A DNA stretch of 64,000 nucleotides, taken from Tenrec ecaudatus (Eukaryota; Chordata; Mammalia; Afrosoricida; Tenrecidae). The stretch spans positions 100,808,805 through 100,872,804 of the forward strand of contig NC_134541.1 in assembly GCF_050624435.1 (NCBI RefSeq). The letters are read 5' to 3'. The notes under the pieces are model-generated. The model saw only the letters and a program-made list of their open reading frames with translations. It had not been told where the DNA came from and did not search any database. Below, one piece after another: positions 53,291-64,000 of the stretch (position 1 is the first letter of the stretch; each line of letters opens with the position of its first letter). Both the position numbers and the translations under genes were made by a program.

Positions 53291-53790
53291 CTATCTGTTG
53301 AAACTTTAAAGAATCCTATGCCCAAACTTGATGGATACCCTCTGGGATTATCTTCTTATTTTCCTTTCTTTGCTTCTAAAAAGGAGAGAGAGAAACGGAG
53401 AAGAGTTCAGGAATATCAACAGATAACATACAGGGTATGTTTACCCTTCCTGAAGGAGTGTGGCAAGAAGTGAGGGGACTTGACCGCATAGTAAGAGGAC
53501 TGGGAAGCAACTTCCTTCTAATTTTCAGCTCCTTCTGAGATTTGACTCGAGAGTTCTCAGCCAGACTTTTGGCTTTTGTCCTTGCAGGGGTCACGTGTAT
53601 AAAAAAAATACTTAATGAGGACCCCAGAGGCCTGGATTAGCTGTTCTCTGATTTATGACTCCCTGTCTGATTCCTTGTTGGTAATCAAGGGAGTTAGCCC
53701 AGAGACTCCCAGCTGCCCTTTTCGGCTTCAGTGAAGGGGAAAAGGCTGGCGGGTGAAGGACCATAGGCTTTGGATGTGAAGCAGCTAGAG

Positions 53791-54002
53791 CAGGGGTCCT
53801 CAAACTTTTTAAACAGGAAGCCAGTTCACTGTCCCTCAGACCCATTGGAGGGCCGGACTATAGTTTTTTTTGAACAAATTCCCTATGCACACTGCGCATA
53901 TCTTATTTTGAAGTACAAAATGGGGCAAAAACACCTGGCGGGCCAGATTCATGTCCTTGGCGGGCCGCATGTGCCCCGCGGGCTGTAGTTTGAGGACGCC
54001 TG
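53791..54002 (+). mobile_element. Second hAT MITE family, copy 1 (CAGGGGTCCTCAAAC ends)
   Basis: The 212-bp element has the ends CAGGGGTCCTCAAAC and GTTTGAGGACGCCTG, near-perfect inverted repeats. Its interior is GGGCCGGAC-rich and contains CTTATTTTGAAGTA. Target duplications AGCTAGAG/AGCTAAAG match 7 of 8. It is unrelated in sequence to SPIN. It may be one of the hAT families described with SPIN (OC1/hAT1 type), but the name is unsure. Confidence 0.8.
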
Positions 54003-54704
54003 AGCTAAAGCATTTTTGAAGTAACTCCCTTGACCATCTGTATCAGAGCTCTTTCTAATCCTTGTAGCGTATTGTCTCTCAGGCACTGCTAGCATCCTCT
54101 CTGTCTGTAGGAGGGAGGCCAGCCGCTGTTCTCACCCCTACATTCTTGGTGCACTGTTTTGAAGACCCGCCTCCAGGTCACGGCACTGGGCTCCCAGTAG
54201 ACTCATGGGCAGGCCAGCGAAGTCATTCAGGCTTGTCTTGGTAGAGGGGTGACACAACAGTGAGGTGGCTGGTTTGCCAAGAATGTCTTCAAAGCAGGAA
54301 CTGAGCGTACTGTTGAGATGGGACCTCAACAGCATGTCTGACTGCCCTTCTGCAGGCCCCTCCCACCTCTGTGGGTCACTTTCCGTGCCCGTGTGTCACA
54401 TTCTGCTAGGCTCTCAGCAAGATGAAGTCCCTTGCTGGCAGAAGAGCAAGGGAGTCAAGCCCCCTTCCTGAATGCACTTGCCAAACCATTTTCTTGTGAA
54501 ACGTTCCAGATAGCATTGCTTAGAAGGAAGCCATCTCGATGGGGTCCACGCTCTCCTTGTCAGGGAGTCCAAATCCTAGCCTCGGACATGAAGCCACTGC
54601 CACAGTAGAGACAGTCTTTGCATGGCTGCCAACAAGGGCCACCGCTCAGGTCTGCCCAACCATGCTTGGAGAGAAGGGCGGGCTGTCTCATAGCAGAGTA
54701 AAGC

Positions 54705-54822
54705 CATTGCTGTCAACTGGACTCTGACTGAAAGTGACCCCATATGACAGAGTAGAACTGCCCCACAGAGTCTCCACGGCCACACGGCCACGTCTTTCTC
54801 TGGTGAGGGCTGATGGTTTATC
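54705..54822 (-). mobile_element. AfroSINE, partial
   Basis: GTAGAACTGCCCCACAGAGT and GTCTTTCTCTGGTGAGGGCT. Confidence 0.68.
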
Positions 54823-55519
54823 TTTGTTTCTTTTTCTGCAAATGGAGGCCATTTAGTTACAGAACGCCGACAGCAGGAGCAGGTCTGGGGTGAACTCTCC
54901 CTCCTGGTTTACAAGCTGTTTGAGAGGTGATGGAGACTATTCTATCCCAGCTCCCACTTTGCCTTGTGGGGACTGCAGGGACTCACCACTGTGTCACAGA
55001 CATTTTCCTGCCTGACCAATCCAAGGGGTGACAGCGCCCCAGGTGGGATGTAGTCACTCCAGTCTGCCTCCTTATCTGGACAGCACGTCAGGTTCAGGGT
55101 GAGCTGTTGCTTGTCTTGAGACCCATCTCCCAGCAGGAGGAATTGAAGGGCCAACTGAGAGACTGTCACCTTTCCATCCCCCTGCTCCCCCTGACCCTGG
55201 GCTGACATCCAGGCCAGAGTTGGTAGGTCAGCTTTTGCCCCTGTGACCCAAGCAAAACAAGTTACAGCCTTCTTTCCCCCCAGCTGTTTACTGTCATAAT
55301 TGTTTGGCTCAAAATGGAACCCTTCTTTCAGAATGTTGGAACTGAAATTGAGGAACAGAGATTAGGGCCGAGGAACAAAAGTCAGAAGCTGTTAAGCGCA
55401 CTTCTCTCCCTCTGGGCTGAAGAGAGGCCCATGCAGAGAGCTGACACTCCCTTACTCAGGGCACTGATGTGCTGAAGGAGAGCTGTGCACTCGCCTGCCA
55501 GCGGGCTTTCTGTGATGGT

Positions 55520-55625
55520 GTTTGGGAAGTAGACAGCTAGGCCTTTCTTCCCAGTGGTTGCTAGGTTTGAACCACCGACCTTTTGGCTAGCAACTGGGTT
55601 CTGACCCACTATGCTGCCAAGATCC
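55520..55625 (-). mobile_element. AfroSINE head part
   Basis: GGTTTGAACCACCGACCTTT box B complement and CACTATGCTGCCAAGATCCC. Confidence 0.7.
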
Positions 55626-55696
55626 CAGCCACTGGAACATGCTCAACGGCCTTGCCATGAGTCCAAATCTGCATGACAGCAAGACATTTTCTAGCA

Positions 55697-55884
55697 CAAC
55701 GGTTCTCAAATTGTGGGTTGTAACCCCTTTGGAAGTTAAACAACCTTTTCACAGGGGTTGCTCGATTCATAACAGTAGCAAAATTACAGTTATGAAGTGG
55801 CAACAAAAATAATTTATGGTTGGGGGTCACCACAACATGAACTGTGTGAAAGAATCGTGACATTAGGAAGATTGAGAACACCTG
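55697..55884 (-). mobile_element. SPIN-type hAT MITE, copy 6
   Basis: Left end CAACGGTTCTC with interior TTATGGTTGGGGGTCACCAC. The flanks TTCTAGCA/CTCTAGAG share the TCTAG core. It lies between a minus-strand SINE and an RTE 3' end in TXNDC11 intron 4. Confidence 0.82.
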
Positions 55885-55959
55885 CTCTAGAGCACATGCT
55901 TCTCCTTTACACGAGGACATTTCTTTAAACCTCAGCAAGATGACATTTGTCATCATCAC

Positions 55960-56675
55960 TATTCCGTGCCATCGGACGGTTCTGACTCATAATGACCCCT
56001 GTAGACCAGAACCAAGGCTGCACAGTTCTCACTGTTGTTCCTACACCTACGGCCATTGTGGCAGCCACTGTGTCCGTCCATCTTGCCCCTCTACTCACCG
56101 AGCACGATATACTTCTCTATGAAGGACACGACAATGTGTACAAAGCACGTGCAATGAAATCTTGCCATCCTCACTTCCAAGGAGTAGTCTGGTCATGCTT
56201 CTTCTAAGACAGGTTTGTTTCTTTTTCTGTATTTTCTTTGTTCTCCACCAGTACTCTATCCAAATGTATCAGCTCTTCTCTGGTCAACTCTCACATCCAT
56301 ATGAGGAGATTGGAATACCATGGCTTGGGCCAGGTGCACGTTAGCCCTCAGAGTGACCTTGTTCTTCAACATTTTAAAGAGGTTTTGTGCAGCAGATGTA
56401 CTTAATGCAAAACATGTTGATTTCTTGACTGCTGCTTCCATGGCCATTGACTGAGGATCCCAGCAAATCCTTTAACAGCTTCAGTTTTCTCTGTTCATTA
56501 TGGTATTGTCTGTTGGTCTAGGTGCGAGGCTTTTGGTTTTCTTTACATTGAGCTGCAACCCATACTGACGGCTGGCGAGTGCTTCAGATCGCCTTACTTT
56601 CAGCAAGCAAAGTTGTGTCACCTGCAGACTGCAGGTTGTTGATGAATTCTTTGTTTGGTGCGTTGTAGGGTGTTT
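55960..56675 (-). mobile_element. RTE/BovB LINE 3' fragment
   Basis: CCGTGCCATCGGACGGTTCTG starts the 3' end. Toward 56620 it parallels the 57600 region, but the RT box has decayed (INNLQSAGDTTLLAESK). A MER5A relic separates it from the next RTE copy. Confidence 0.75.
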
Positions 56676-56795
56676 GTGTGCATCCTTGGCCTCTGGTAAC
56701 CTACCTCTACCCCCAGTTGTGACAACCAAAAATGTCTCCAGACATTGCCAAATGTCCCTCAGGGGCAAACTGCTCCCAGCTGAAAACCTAGTCTA
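56676..56795 (-). mobile_element. MER5A relic
   Basis: GTTGTGACAACCAAAAATGT followed by CTCCAGACATTGCCAAATGT is diagnostic of MER5A. It lies between two RTE copies. Confidence 0.75.
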
Positions 56796-56949
56796 AATGA
56801 GGCATTTTACTTAAACAAAGCCTTCAGATAATATGCGCCATGCTTTGAGTTGTGTTTCTCACAAATGTGTGTCAGTTTGGTCAGGCCATGATTCTTGGTT
56901 GTGTGGCAGTTATGAGGGAATTATGTCCCATGATGTGATTATCCCCCAC

Positions 56950-58065
56950 TGTTTGTTGTTAGGTGCTGCCTCCTGCTGCTGTGCCACCCTCAGAATTGTT
57001 CTGTGTTTGAGCCTACTGTGGCCTCTGTGTCAGTCCATGTCGTCGAGGGCCTTGTTCTTTGTCACTGCCCCTCCTCTTTACCAAGCACGGTTGCCCCCTG
57101 TAGGGACAGTCTCTCCTGACAACATGTCATCCTTGCCTCCAAGGAACATTCTGGCTATACTTTTTCCATGACAAATCTGTTGGTTCTTTTGGCAATCCAT
57201 GGTACTTTCAGTACTTTTTGCCAGCACCATATTTCAAATGTATCGATACTTTTCTGTTTCCCTTATTAATGTCCGACTTTAACATGTATATGAGCCAATG
57301 GAAAATATCATGGCTTGGGCCAGGTGTACTTTAGTTCTCAAAGTAATATCCTTGCTTTCAACATTTCAAAGAGGGTTTGTTCAGCAATTTACCTAATGCA
57401 GTGTATTTTCTGATCTCTTGACTGCTGCTTCCACGAGCACTAATTGTGGATCCAAGCAAGATGAAATCCTTGACAACTTCAGCCCTTTTTGTTCCATTTA
57501 TCATGATGTTATTTATTGGTCCAGTTGTGAGGATTCTTATCTTTACATTGAGCTGTAGTCCATACTGAAGGCTTCAGTCCTTGATCTTCATCAGCAAGTG
57601 CTTCAAATCATCACTTTCAGCAAGCAAAGTTGTGTCATCTGAATATCTCAGGTTATTAATACACTTCCTCTAATCTTGCTGCCACCGTCTTCATGTAACC
57701 CAGCTTCTCCGATTTGCTCAGCGTACAGATTGAATAAGTGCCGTGAGAGGATCCAACCTTGATGCACACCTTTCCCGATTTTAAACGTGTTTTGTTTATA
57801 CAACTGCTTCTTGGTCCATGTGTAAGTTCCGCACGAGCACAGTGAAGTGTTATGGAATTCCCATTCTCCTGAAGGCTATCCAAAGTTTTTTATGATCCAC
57901 ACAGTTGAAGGCCTAGACATAGTCAGTAACACACAAGTAAACATTTTCCTGATATCCTCTGCTTTGAGCCAAGATTCACCTTACATCAGCAACGAGATTC
58001 CTTGTTCTACATCCTCTTCTGGATCTGTCTAGCTCCCTGTTGTGATGTATTATAAATCTTGACCT
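56950..58065 (-). mobile_element. RTE/BovB LINE, 1.1 kb with reverse-transcriptase motif
   Basis: On the minus strand, INNLRYSDDTTLLAESDDLK is read around 57600-57660. The catalytic box is YSDD (57634-57645) where YADD is usual. The 3' end carries GTTGTTAGGTGC, the complement of the RTE GCACCTAACAAC tail. Stops and frameshifts make it a dead copy. TXNDC11 intron 4. Confidence 0.85.
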
Positions 58066-58356
58066 CTGTGCTGTTAAGGCAATGTTATGTTCATAATCAT
58101 TAGGTTATTTTGTTACAAGATTAGGGTAGGTGGCAACAACATTACTCAGAGGAGGAAGCGGGGTTCCCCTGGGTGTGTGCCCTGCATCCGCCTTTCATAT
58201 TACAAGAGATGAAAGGAGAGAAGGAAGCTGAGAGAGGGGCCTGCACTACCGTCAGGAAAGAGGAACCCGGAGCACAGTGCATCGTTTGAAACATGGGTCC
58301 CCGTGCTGAGCACCTCTTACACTTGGGAACAATGGTGCTACTCAAAAACAAAATTA

Positions 58357-58558
58357 AACTTCCTGCCATTGAGTCTATTGTGACTCATAGCGACCCGGTT
58401 GGGCAGAGTGGAACTGCTCCTGTGGGTTTTCAAGATTGTAGCTGTGCATAGGAGTAGAAGGCCCTGTGTTTCTTCTGAAGAGCGGTTGGTAGTTTCTGAC
58501 TGTTGACCTTGCGGTTAGCAGCCCCGCACATAACCATTGTGCTATCAGGGCTCCTCTG
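58357..58558 (-). mobile_element. AfroSINE
   Basis: CCATTGAGTCTATTGTGACT tail side to GTGCTATCAGGGCTCCTC head side. Confidence 0.82.
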
Positions 58559-58977
58559 GAGTCAAAGACCACCTCCTAGGGTTGACAAAAAATCTTCCAG
58601 TAGAGCTGGTGCTTGAACTGGGCATTCTAGTCTCCCAACCGGAGAGAGAGAATGCATTTCTTTTGTTAAGAGCACCCCCTTTTGTGGTGTTCCTATGCTA
58701 GCAGCACCAGAGAATTAAGACTGTGTGTCCCAGGTGTTAATACAAGTACATGTTGTTTCATATGACATGCTGAATACCGCAATCTAATCGTGGAGGTTTA
58801 TTTGCTTACACAGTGGCAATAGGAGATGGGAATTACACCAAGCCTTCATTAGGGAATTCTAAAGCATTCTCTGTGAAGGGCTAGAGCCAGGAGTTAGTTA
58901 TATTGTCTTCAAAAGACCTGCCCCATACTCAATCTTTAATGCAACTTCCAAAAAAGGCATGCTTCTGAAATGGGTTA

Positions 58978-59135
58978 AGTCCCAACTATCGAGTCTGTTC
59001 TGACTCATAGCAACCTCATATAAGGTTTCTGAGGCTGTAAATTTTTATGGAAGCAGGCAACCTCACTTTTGTCCCAAGGAGAGCTTGGTGGGTTGAACCA
59101 ACCACTTTGTGGTTAGCAGCCCACAGCACCACCAG
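58978..59135 (-). mobile_element. AfroSINE
   Basis: TATCGAGTCTGTTCTGACTC tail side; head ends ACAGCACCACCA. Confidence 0.75.
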
Positions 59136-59640
59136 AATATCTTTCAAGGAGCATGCTAACTTACTTGTTTTCATCAACTATCTCATCTCTTGATTTACAT
59201 TTCTTTTATAAATCTGACTTTCAATATTAAGTATGTTGTGTATTTAAATTTAGGCATGCCAAAATTAGGTCACCATAAATATTAAAGTTTTTGTAGCACT
59301 TTTGAGCTTTGTCCTAACAGCAAAGGTTATTTTGTGCTCAGCTCATGTTTATAAATATGTTTGTGGTATCTCGTGGGAGGGTGTTAGATAATTTTCTTCT
59401 TCCATTAAAAAAATAATCTTTTGTCAGCAGTGTAATATTTAACCCATCTCACCACCAGGACTCCTTTCCATATTGCCGTGTGCTTCCATCATTTGTATAC
59501 TGAACTCTTCCTGTGTGGCTGTACTGCTGATTCCTAGATGAGTGCTCTAGTAAAGTACCTTGGTGTGTAGTTTGACCAGCTTATGATGAGTGCTTTGAAG
59601 AATCTGTTCCGTGGATTTGATATTGAATGACTAGAAGAGT

Positions 59641-59908
59641 AAGAGCCCTGGTGGTGCAGTGGTTAGGTGCCATCTGCAAGTCACTTCATTTCAATCCAAT
59701 CCGCCCCTTTTGTCCAGTTCTGTGTGCATTAGAGAGGTACCCTGGGGCTCAGTGGTTAGGTGCTCAGCTGCTAAGGGGAAGGGCAGCGGTTTGAGCTGCC
59801 AGCAGCCAGCTTTCATGCAGGGTGCAGCTTTGGAACGCCTCCTTTGCCCTGTCGGGTCACTGTGAGTTGGAATCGACTCGGCATCTGTGTATTTGGTTTT
59901 GCTTTTCC
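59641..59908 (+). mobile_element. AfroSINE plus an upstream SINE head fragment
   Basis: A short head AGAGCCCTGGTGGTGCAGTG (59641-59690) precedes a fuller copy from 59733 ending GAGTTGGAATCGACTCGGCA. Confidence 0.75.
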
Positions 59909-61335
59909 TCAAAGTGTAGCTTTTAGCAATAGAAAAGATTTCGTGTCGCTGTCTTAGTTCTCTAATACTGTTGTGATAGAAGTACCACAAGTTGGGACAT
60001 TAGCTAACAGCAGTATATTTGTTCTCAATTCCGGGGCTAGAGGTTCAAACTCGGCTGTATAAGGCCCAAGAAATCATCAGTACGAGACACCATCATTCTT
60101 CTTGTTCACGAGAAGAAGTCCCAGCCATTCCATAGCAACCGTATAGGAAAGGGTAGAACTACCCCAGAGAGTTTTTGAGAATGTCACTCGTCTTTTTCCC
60201 AAATAGCTCGCTGGTGGTTTTGAACTGCTAACCTTGTGGTCAGGAGCCCAATGCATAACCACTATGCTACCAAGGCTCTGCCATCCCATTAGGGGTGAGT
60301 TAATGAAATGTTTGACCAAATATAGCAGAGTAATTATTAAGTGGATAATTTTGTTTGGCCCGATAATGATAAGAATAGCCAAATGGTCCTTGGCAATAAA
60401 ATGTAACTCCTCCCCTGTGCTAGGGAAAGGTCTTCCCTCTCATGGTGCAGGAGGAGGATCCCTTGTGTCCCTTCAGAGTCAGTTCCTGCCAGCATCGTCA
60501 TGTGGCTTGGCATCTCTCCCCTCTGTCTCTGCCTGCTGCTCCTTGAGTTTCCAGAGGTACTTAAGACATATCCGGCACGCAGAATGCCAGGCGACCAAGG
60601 TGTTTCATTCCTAGATGGGATTGCAATCACGTTTAGAATTCACAACATATATTTTGGGGATCACAGTTTAATCCCTACTACCACCCCAATCAGATCACCA
60701 ATCATTAACTATAGTTTGTAAAATAGGTAACTCAGAGCCTAGATAAGAGTTTCCAGGTAAAGGACTTTGGGGTTTTAAAGTCCTCCACCCTGAATTCTGG
60801 AATTTTGAGTCCTTATTAGCAAAGGAGCTGTGAGGGAAGTGCCCTGGTGGAGCCCCAGTTGGCAAGTGCCCAGCAGCAGCCCTGCGAGAGATGTGCGGCC
60901 AGGCCCTCTGAACAGATTACGATGCTAAGGTACAAAGTCAGAAGCAGGGTGCTGTACTTGAAGTAGTGCTTGAGGGTGGCCCAGACCTGTGTCTCATAAA
61001 ATCCTCCCTTGGAGCAAGGGTTAATGTGCCTGGGTTGAAACTTCAGTCTGTCCAAAGACACAATTTTGATATTTTATGTCATTTTGAAGCTTTTTCCTTT
61101 GTGGCCAAAACATTTTAAGGGCAGCTCCTTAATTAGCTGTATGTTTTGTTGCTGTTGTTTTTGTTAGTTTGGCAAAGGTTCCAAGAATAAATAGGATGGG
61201 GCCCACTATTCCAGGGGGTTGATTCTCTTTTAAAGCCGCAGTCAAGATATAACTATTTCTTATTGGGCCATCGGCATTTGTTTTTGCAGGACTAGGAGTG
61301 TTTTGTGCAGGATGATCACAACATTTAGCAGCATG
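59909..61335. other. TXNDC11: TXNDC11 intron 4, mostly unassigned
   Basis: Besides the SINE at 60113 nothing is recognised. The missing TXNDC11 exon 5 was looked for here and not seen. Confidence 0.45.
60113..60280 (-). mobile_element. AfroSINE
   Basis: GCCATTCCATAGCAACCGTA tail side to ACCACTATGCTACCAAGGCT head side. Confidence 0.78.
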
Positions 61336-61345
61336 TGATCTAGAG

Positions 61346-61556
61346 CCGTGGTGTCCAAAGTGGGCAAGACCGTCCCCAGGGGGACACTAGAGCAATCCAG
61401 GAGGGGAGTGGGAGGGACTGCAAAAGCAAATTAACTACCTTTTCCTGGGTTGTGGACTACAGTGCCCAAGTTTTGAATTGCCTGAGTGGAGGGCTGTGCT
61501 GAGTTTTGTGTTTTTTTCTGAAGAGGAGGCAGCAGGCCTGTTGGTTTGGGAACCTG
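61346..61556 (+). mobile_element. Third hAT-like MITE (GTGGTGTCCAAAG end)
   Basis: It begins CCGTGGTGTCCAAAG and ends TTTGGGAACCTG, short degraded inverted ends. An identical 10-bp TGATCTAGAG lies on both sides (61336-61345 and 61557-61566), holding the hAT-preferred TCTAGA core. The interior has no match to SPIN or the second family. Confidence 0.65.
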
Positions 61557-61566
61557 TGATCTAGAG

Positions 61567-61768
61567 CAGGGGTGCTCAGACTTTGTAAGCAGGGGCCAGG
61601 TCACTGTCCCTCAGATGCATTGGAGGGCCAGACTGTTGTTTAAAAACAACTATGAACAAATTCCTATGCACACTGCACATATATTATTTTGAAGTAAAAA
61701 ACAAATGGGGCAAAACACCTGGCGGGCTGGATAAATGTTCTCTGCGGGCCGCAGTTTGAGGACGCCTG
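61567..61768 (+). mobile_element. Second hAT MITE family, copy 2
   Basis: Same family as the element at 53791, with ends CAGGGGTGCTCAGAC and GTTTGAGGACGCCTG. The flanks ATCTAGAG/CTCTAGCG match 6 of 8. Its left duplication is also the right flank of the hAT-like element at 61346. Confidence 0.8.
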
Positions 61769-62120
61769 CTCTAGCGTTTTCTTCCCCGACAGGCCCTGTA
61801 CCCCTGTAGCTAAAGGCAGAAGGGAGCTGCCAGTGGCCACTACTCCCAAAGGGGCGGTCAGCAGCTCCGTCGTAAGACCTTCCCGCCAGCAGCCACTCGG
61901 CGGCTCCCTCTTCCTTGATTGTGCGTCCTGTCTCTAGGATATGGACCGGAGAGGACAAACATAGACCCCAGTGCTGTTTTAGTTTGGTGGATACCAAGTT
62001 GGTTAGAAAAGGAACAGGTTTGAGTTACAGTAATGCTATTTTTAAAGTCACTCGTTTAGAGCGCTTCTGATTTTAGGCTTTTTCTGGAGTCATTGACTAG
62101 GTATTGACAGCTTTACATCA

Positions 62121-62360
62121 AGGGCAGTAGCAAGTTAGTGGTACACGTCTCCCTAACTCGTGCAGGAGACCTGGTTTGATTCCCAGTCCGTGTACTCAGG
62201 CACAGCCTGTACCTCCTGTCAGTGGAGGCATGTCTGTCGCTGTGATGCTTAACGGGTTTCGGAGGAAGTTCCAGACTAAGATGGACTCGTAAGAAAGGCC
62301 TGATGGGCCACCTGTGAAAATCCCCTGCATGACAAAGTGCAGTGCTACAAGTGCGTGCAG
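62121..62360 (+). mobile_element. Divergent tRNA-headed SINE
   Basis: The head has box A-like TTAGTGGTACACG and box B-like GGTTTGATTCCC. The body GAAGAAAGGCCTGATGGGCC-like (AAGAAAGGCCTGATGGGCC) matches another afrotherian SINE subfamily, distinct from the GGAGCCCTGG type. Confidence 0.6.
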
Positions 62361-63094
62361 TCTTTACGAGCCAGGCCAACTCCACCCAGCGGCTAATAGT
62401 AGCCTCAGCTTCCACACCACTGTGCTCACTTTTGATTTTTCAAGGAATATCTGTGTTGATCTGTTTAAGAGATGTGGTTTGTTGGCTATCTATCCCTTTG
62501 TTCTTAGTAGCTTTGGAACACTAAATTCTTATAAACTGAAGTGGGATTGGGGGAAAAATTTAAGAATCCTTGTGTACCTGTCTGTAGAGAGTTTGGTAGA
62601 TTGCCAGGTGACAAAAAAATACGAGGATTTTGTAGAAACGCCAAGGTAAATGACTAGTTACATGCCTGTTAGAATCGTATTGTTTGCATGTAAAATCCAC
62701 CTTGGATGTCAACTAAACAGATACCTTCTCTGCTTGTATGTAGTTAGACTGTGAATTGTTCTGGGAGTGAGTGGACATTAGTGCAGAAATAGTTCATGTA
62801 AATAGCCACTAGGGGATGTGTTGACCAAATGCTAAAATCCCTACAACACTGCACATGGCACCCAGTTGGGAAAGAAGTATTTCGTGCTGAGGAGGATTTG
62901 CTGGCCCAGCAATGTTACCTCCATATCCTATTTTTAATCTCCTCGTGATAGCAGGAACTGATTCTATTGTAGGTCCTGGAACAGAATTGAAAACCCACAA
63001 CTTGGGTTAAGTTCTCATCTGTCACTTTTCACATTTTGCTGTTTGCTACATTAGAGGCTTGGTGGGGCAGCCCTTCTGCTTACCTTTCTGTCCC

Positions 63095-63715
63095 CATTTG
63101 TTCACTGACAAATGTTACCGCATTTCTGCTCCGTGCCAGGCACTCACTCTCTGAGCTAGAAGTGCCAAGATGAACAGGAGACCACCTTTGTTTCATGGAG
63201 CTCCTTGTCAGGGCAAGGAGAGACGAAAGCTCAGCTAATCAATGCCATGGAAAAACTAAGGGTGTGATCATGGGGGTGGGGAACGTGTTGCTATTTCAGC
63301 AGGCGGGAAACTTTGTCAAGGATAGCTCTAAGTAAAATGAAGCCTTTGTAATGCCAGGGAGCCCTGGTGGCGCAGTGGGTTAAGTACTTGGCTGCTAAGT
63401 GAAAGATCAGTGGTTCGAATCCACCAGCACTGCAGGAGAAAGATGTCAGTTTCCGTGAAGAAGGAAACCTGAGAGCCCTGTGGGCTTGTCCTTCCCTGCC
63501 CCGTGGGCCTATTCGGAGTTAAGGTAGGATGTGTGGCAGTGAGTTTGTGTGATGCGAGCCCCCTGAGAACATTTGGAGAAAGTGCATTCCAGGAGCTGGG
63601 GCCAGTGAGTGTAAAGGCCGGGGGTGGGGTGGAGTGGATGGCGGGGAGGACAGGATCAGACCTGTGAGACCAGAGCAGAGTGCTGTGGAGACTCAGCATT
63701 CTGATGTGTGACACT
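63095..63715 (+). mobile_element. Possible L2-type relic, split by an AfroSINE
   Basis: TCTGCTCCGTGCCAGGCACT, CATGGAGCTCCTTGTCAGGG and, after the SINE at 63358, GTGCATTCCAGGAGCTGG with GTGTAAAGGCC. The same motif order occurs at 31255-31560. Confidence 0.35.
63358..63520 (+). mobile_element. AfroSINE with the best-kept tRNA-like head
   Basis: GGAGCCCTGGTGGCGCAGTG, GGTTAAGTACTTGGCTGCTA and GGTTCGAATCCACC keep both internal promoter boxes (A: TGGCGCAGTGG; B: GGTTCGAATCC). The 3' half is shortened. Confidence 0.85.
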
Positions 63716-64000
63716 TTCGTTCATCTGTTCATACTTGTGGAGCTGCATCGTGCGCAGGCATGTATCCTTCGGTTCGTGGGGCATAGACCCACTTCTGTGA
63801 ACAGCCACCGGAGATATAATGTGAAGTGGGCACAGCTAAGCCGGTTGCCCTGTATTTAATTTGTGACTGTGAGTGAAACATTTATTCATCATTTAACATG
63901 AATTTATCCTGTTGGATTTGGGTTGGGGGAGAGGGGTGGTCAGACACTTTGGTGAGTCCTTTTATTTTCCTTACTGCAGTTACCATTTTTGTGATCTGTG

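Noticed and set aside
63358-63430. tRNA gene
   Set aside because: Box A and box B are present but the sequence continues into an AfroSINE body and the acceptor stem does not pair; it is a SINE head.
1-64000. CRISPR arrays, operons or phage-type systems
   Set aside because: Spliced genes, SINEs, LINEs and a CpG island show a vertebrate genome; no regular spacer array exists.

Overview
The window is mammalian nuclear DNA and contains parts of two neighbouring protein genes on the + strand, both recognised from their spliced translations. The first is the last six coding exons, stop codon and 3' UTR of ZC3H7A (1425-13435). The second is the CpG-island promoter and first four coding exons of TXNDC11 (30684-51588), whose remaining exons lie past the right edge. 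The two genes are also same-strand neighbours in human (16p13.13), so this is conserved synteny. All inferred splice junctions are GT..AG and keep the reading frame: 278 codons plus stop for ZC3H7A and 230 codons for TXNDC11.

The repeats point to the organism. More than 40 copies of a tRNA-headed SINE with a GAATCGACTCGA-like tail match the AfroSINE family of Afrotheria. They occur beside BovB/RTE LINEs that share the same 3' tail. Six ~193-bp elements match the SPIN hAT transposon family, which among afrotherians is known from tenrecs after horizontal transfer. The best guess is therefore a tenrec such as Echinops telfairi (inference).

Layout: 1-13.4 kb, ZC3H7A exons and introns with SINEs, two SPINs and MER5A relics. 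13.4-30 kb, intergenic, filled with SINEs, RTE and L1 pieces, including a 2.49-kb L1 3' insertion with its target-site duplication. 29.9-31.2 kb, CpG island with an irregular GC-rich tandem repeat, a TATA-like box and TXNDC11 exon 1. 31-64 kb, TXNDC11 introns 1-4 with exons at 39.07, 44.62 and 51.46 kb, many nested transposons, a large minus-strand RTE block at 56-58 kb and two abutting hAT elements at 61.3-61.8 kb.

No prokaryotic-type systems, CRISPR arrays or rRNA genes are present, and no undescribed coding system was found. The least expected signals are in the repeats: an L1 lineage with a duplicated (dimeric) 3' end supported by target-site duplications, SPIN and L1 insertions nested inside SINEs that give relative ages, successive hAT insertions at one TCTAGA site, and a SPIN copy ending 51 bp before a TXNDC11 exon.
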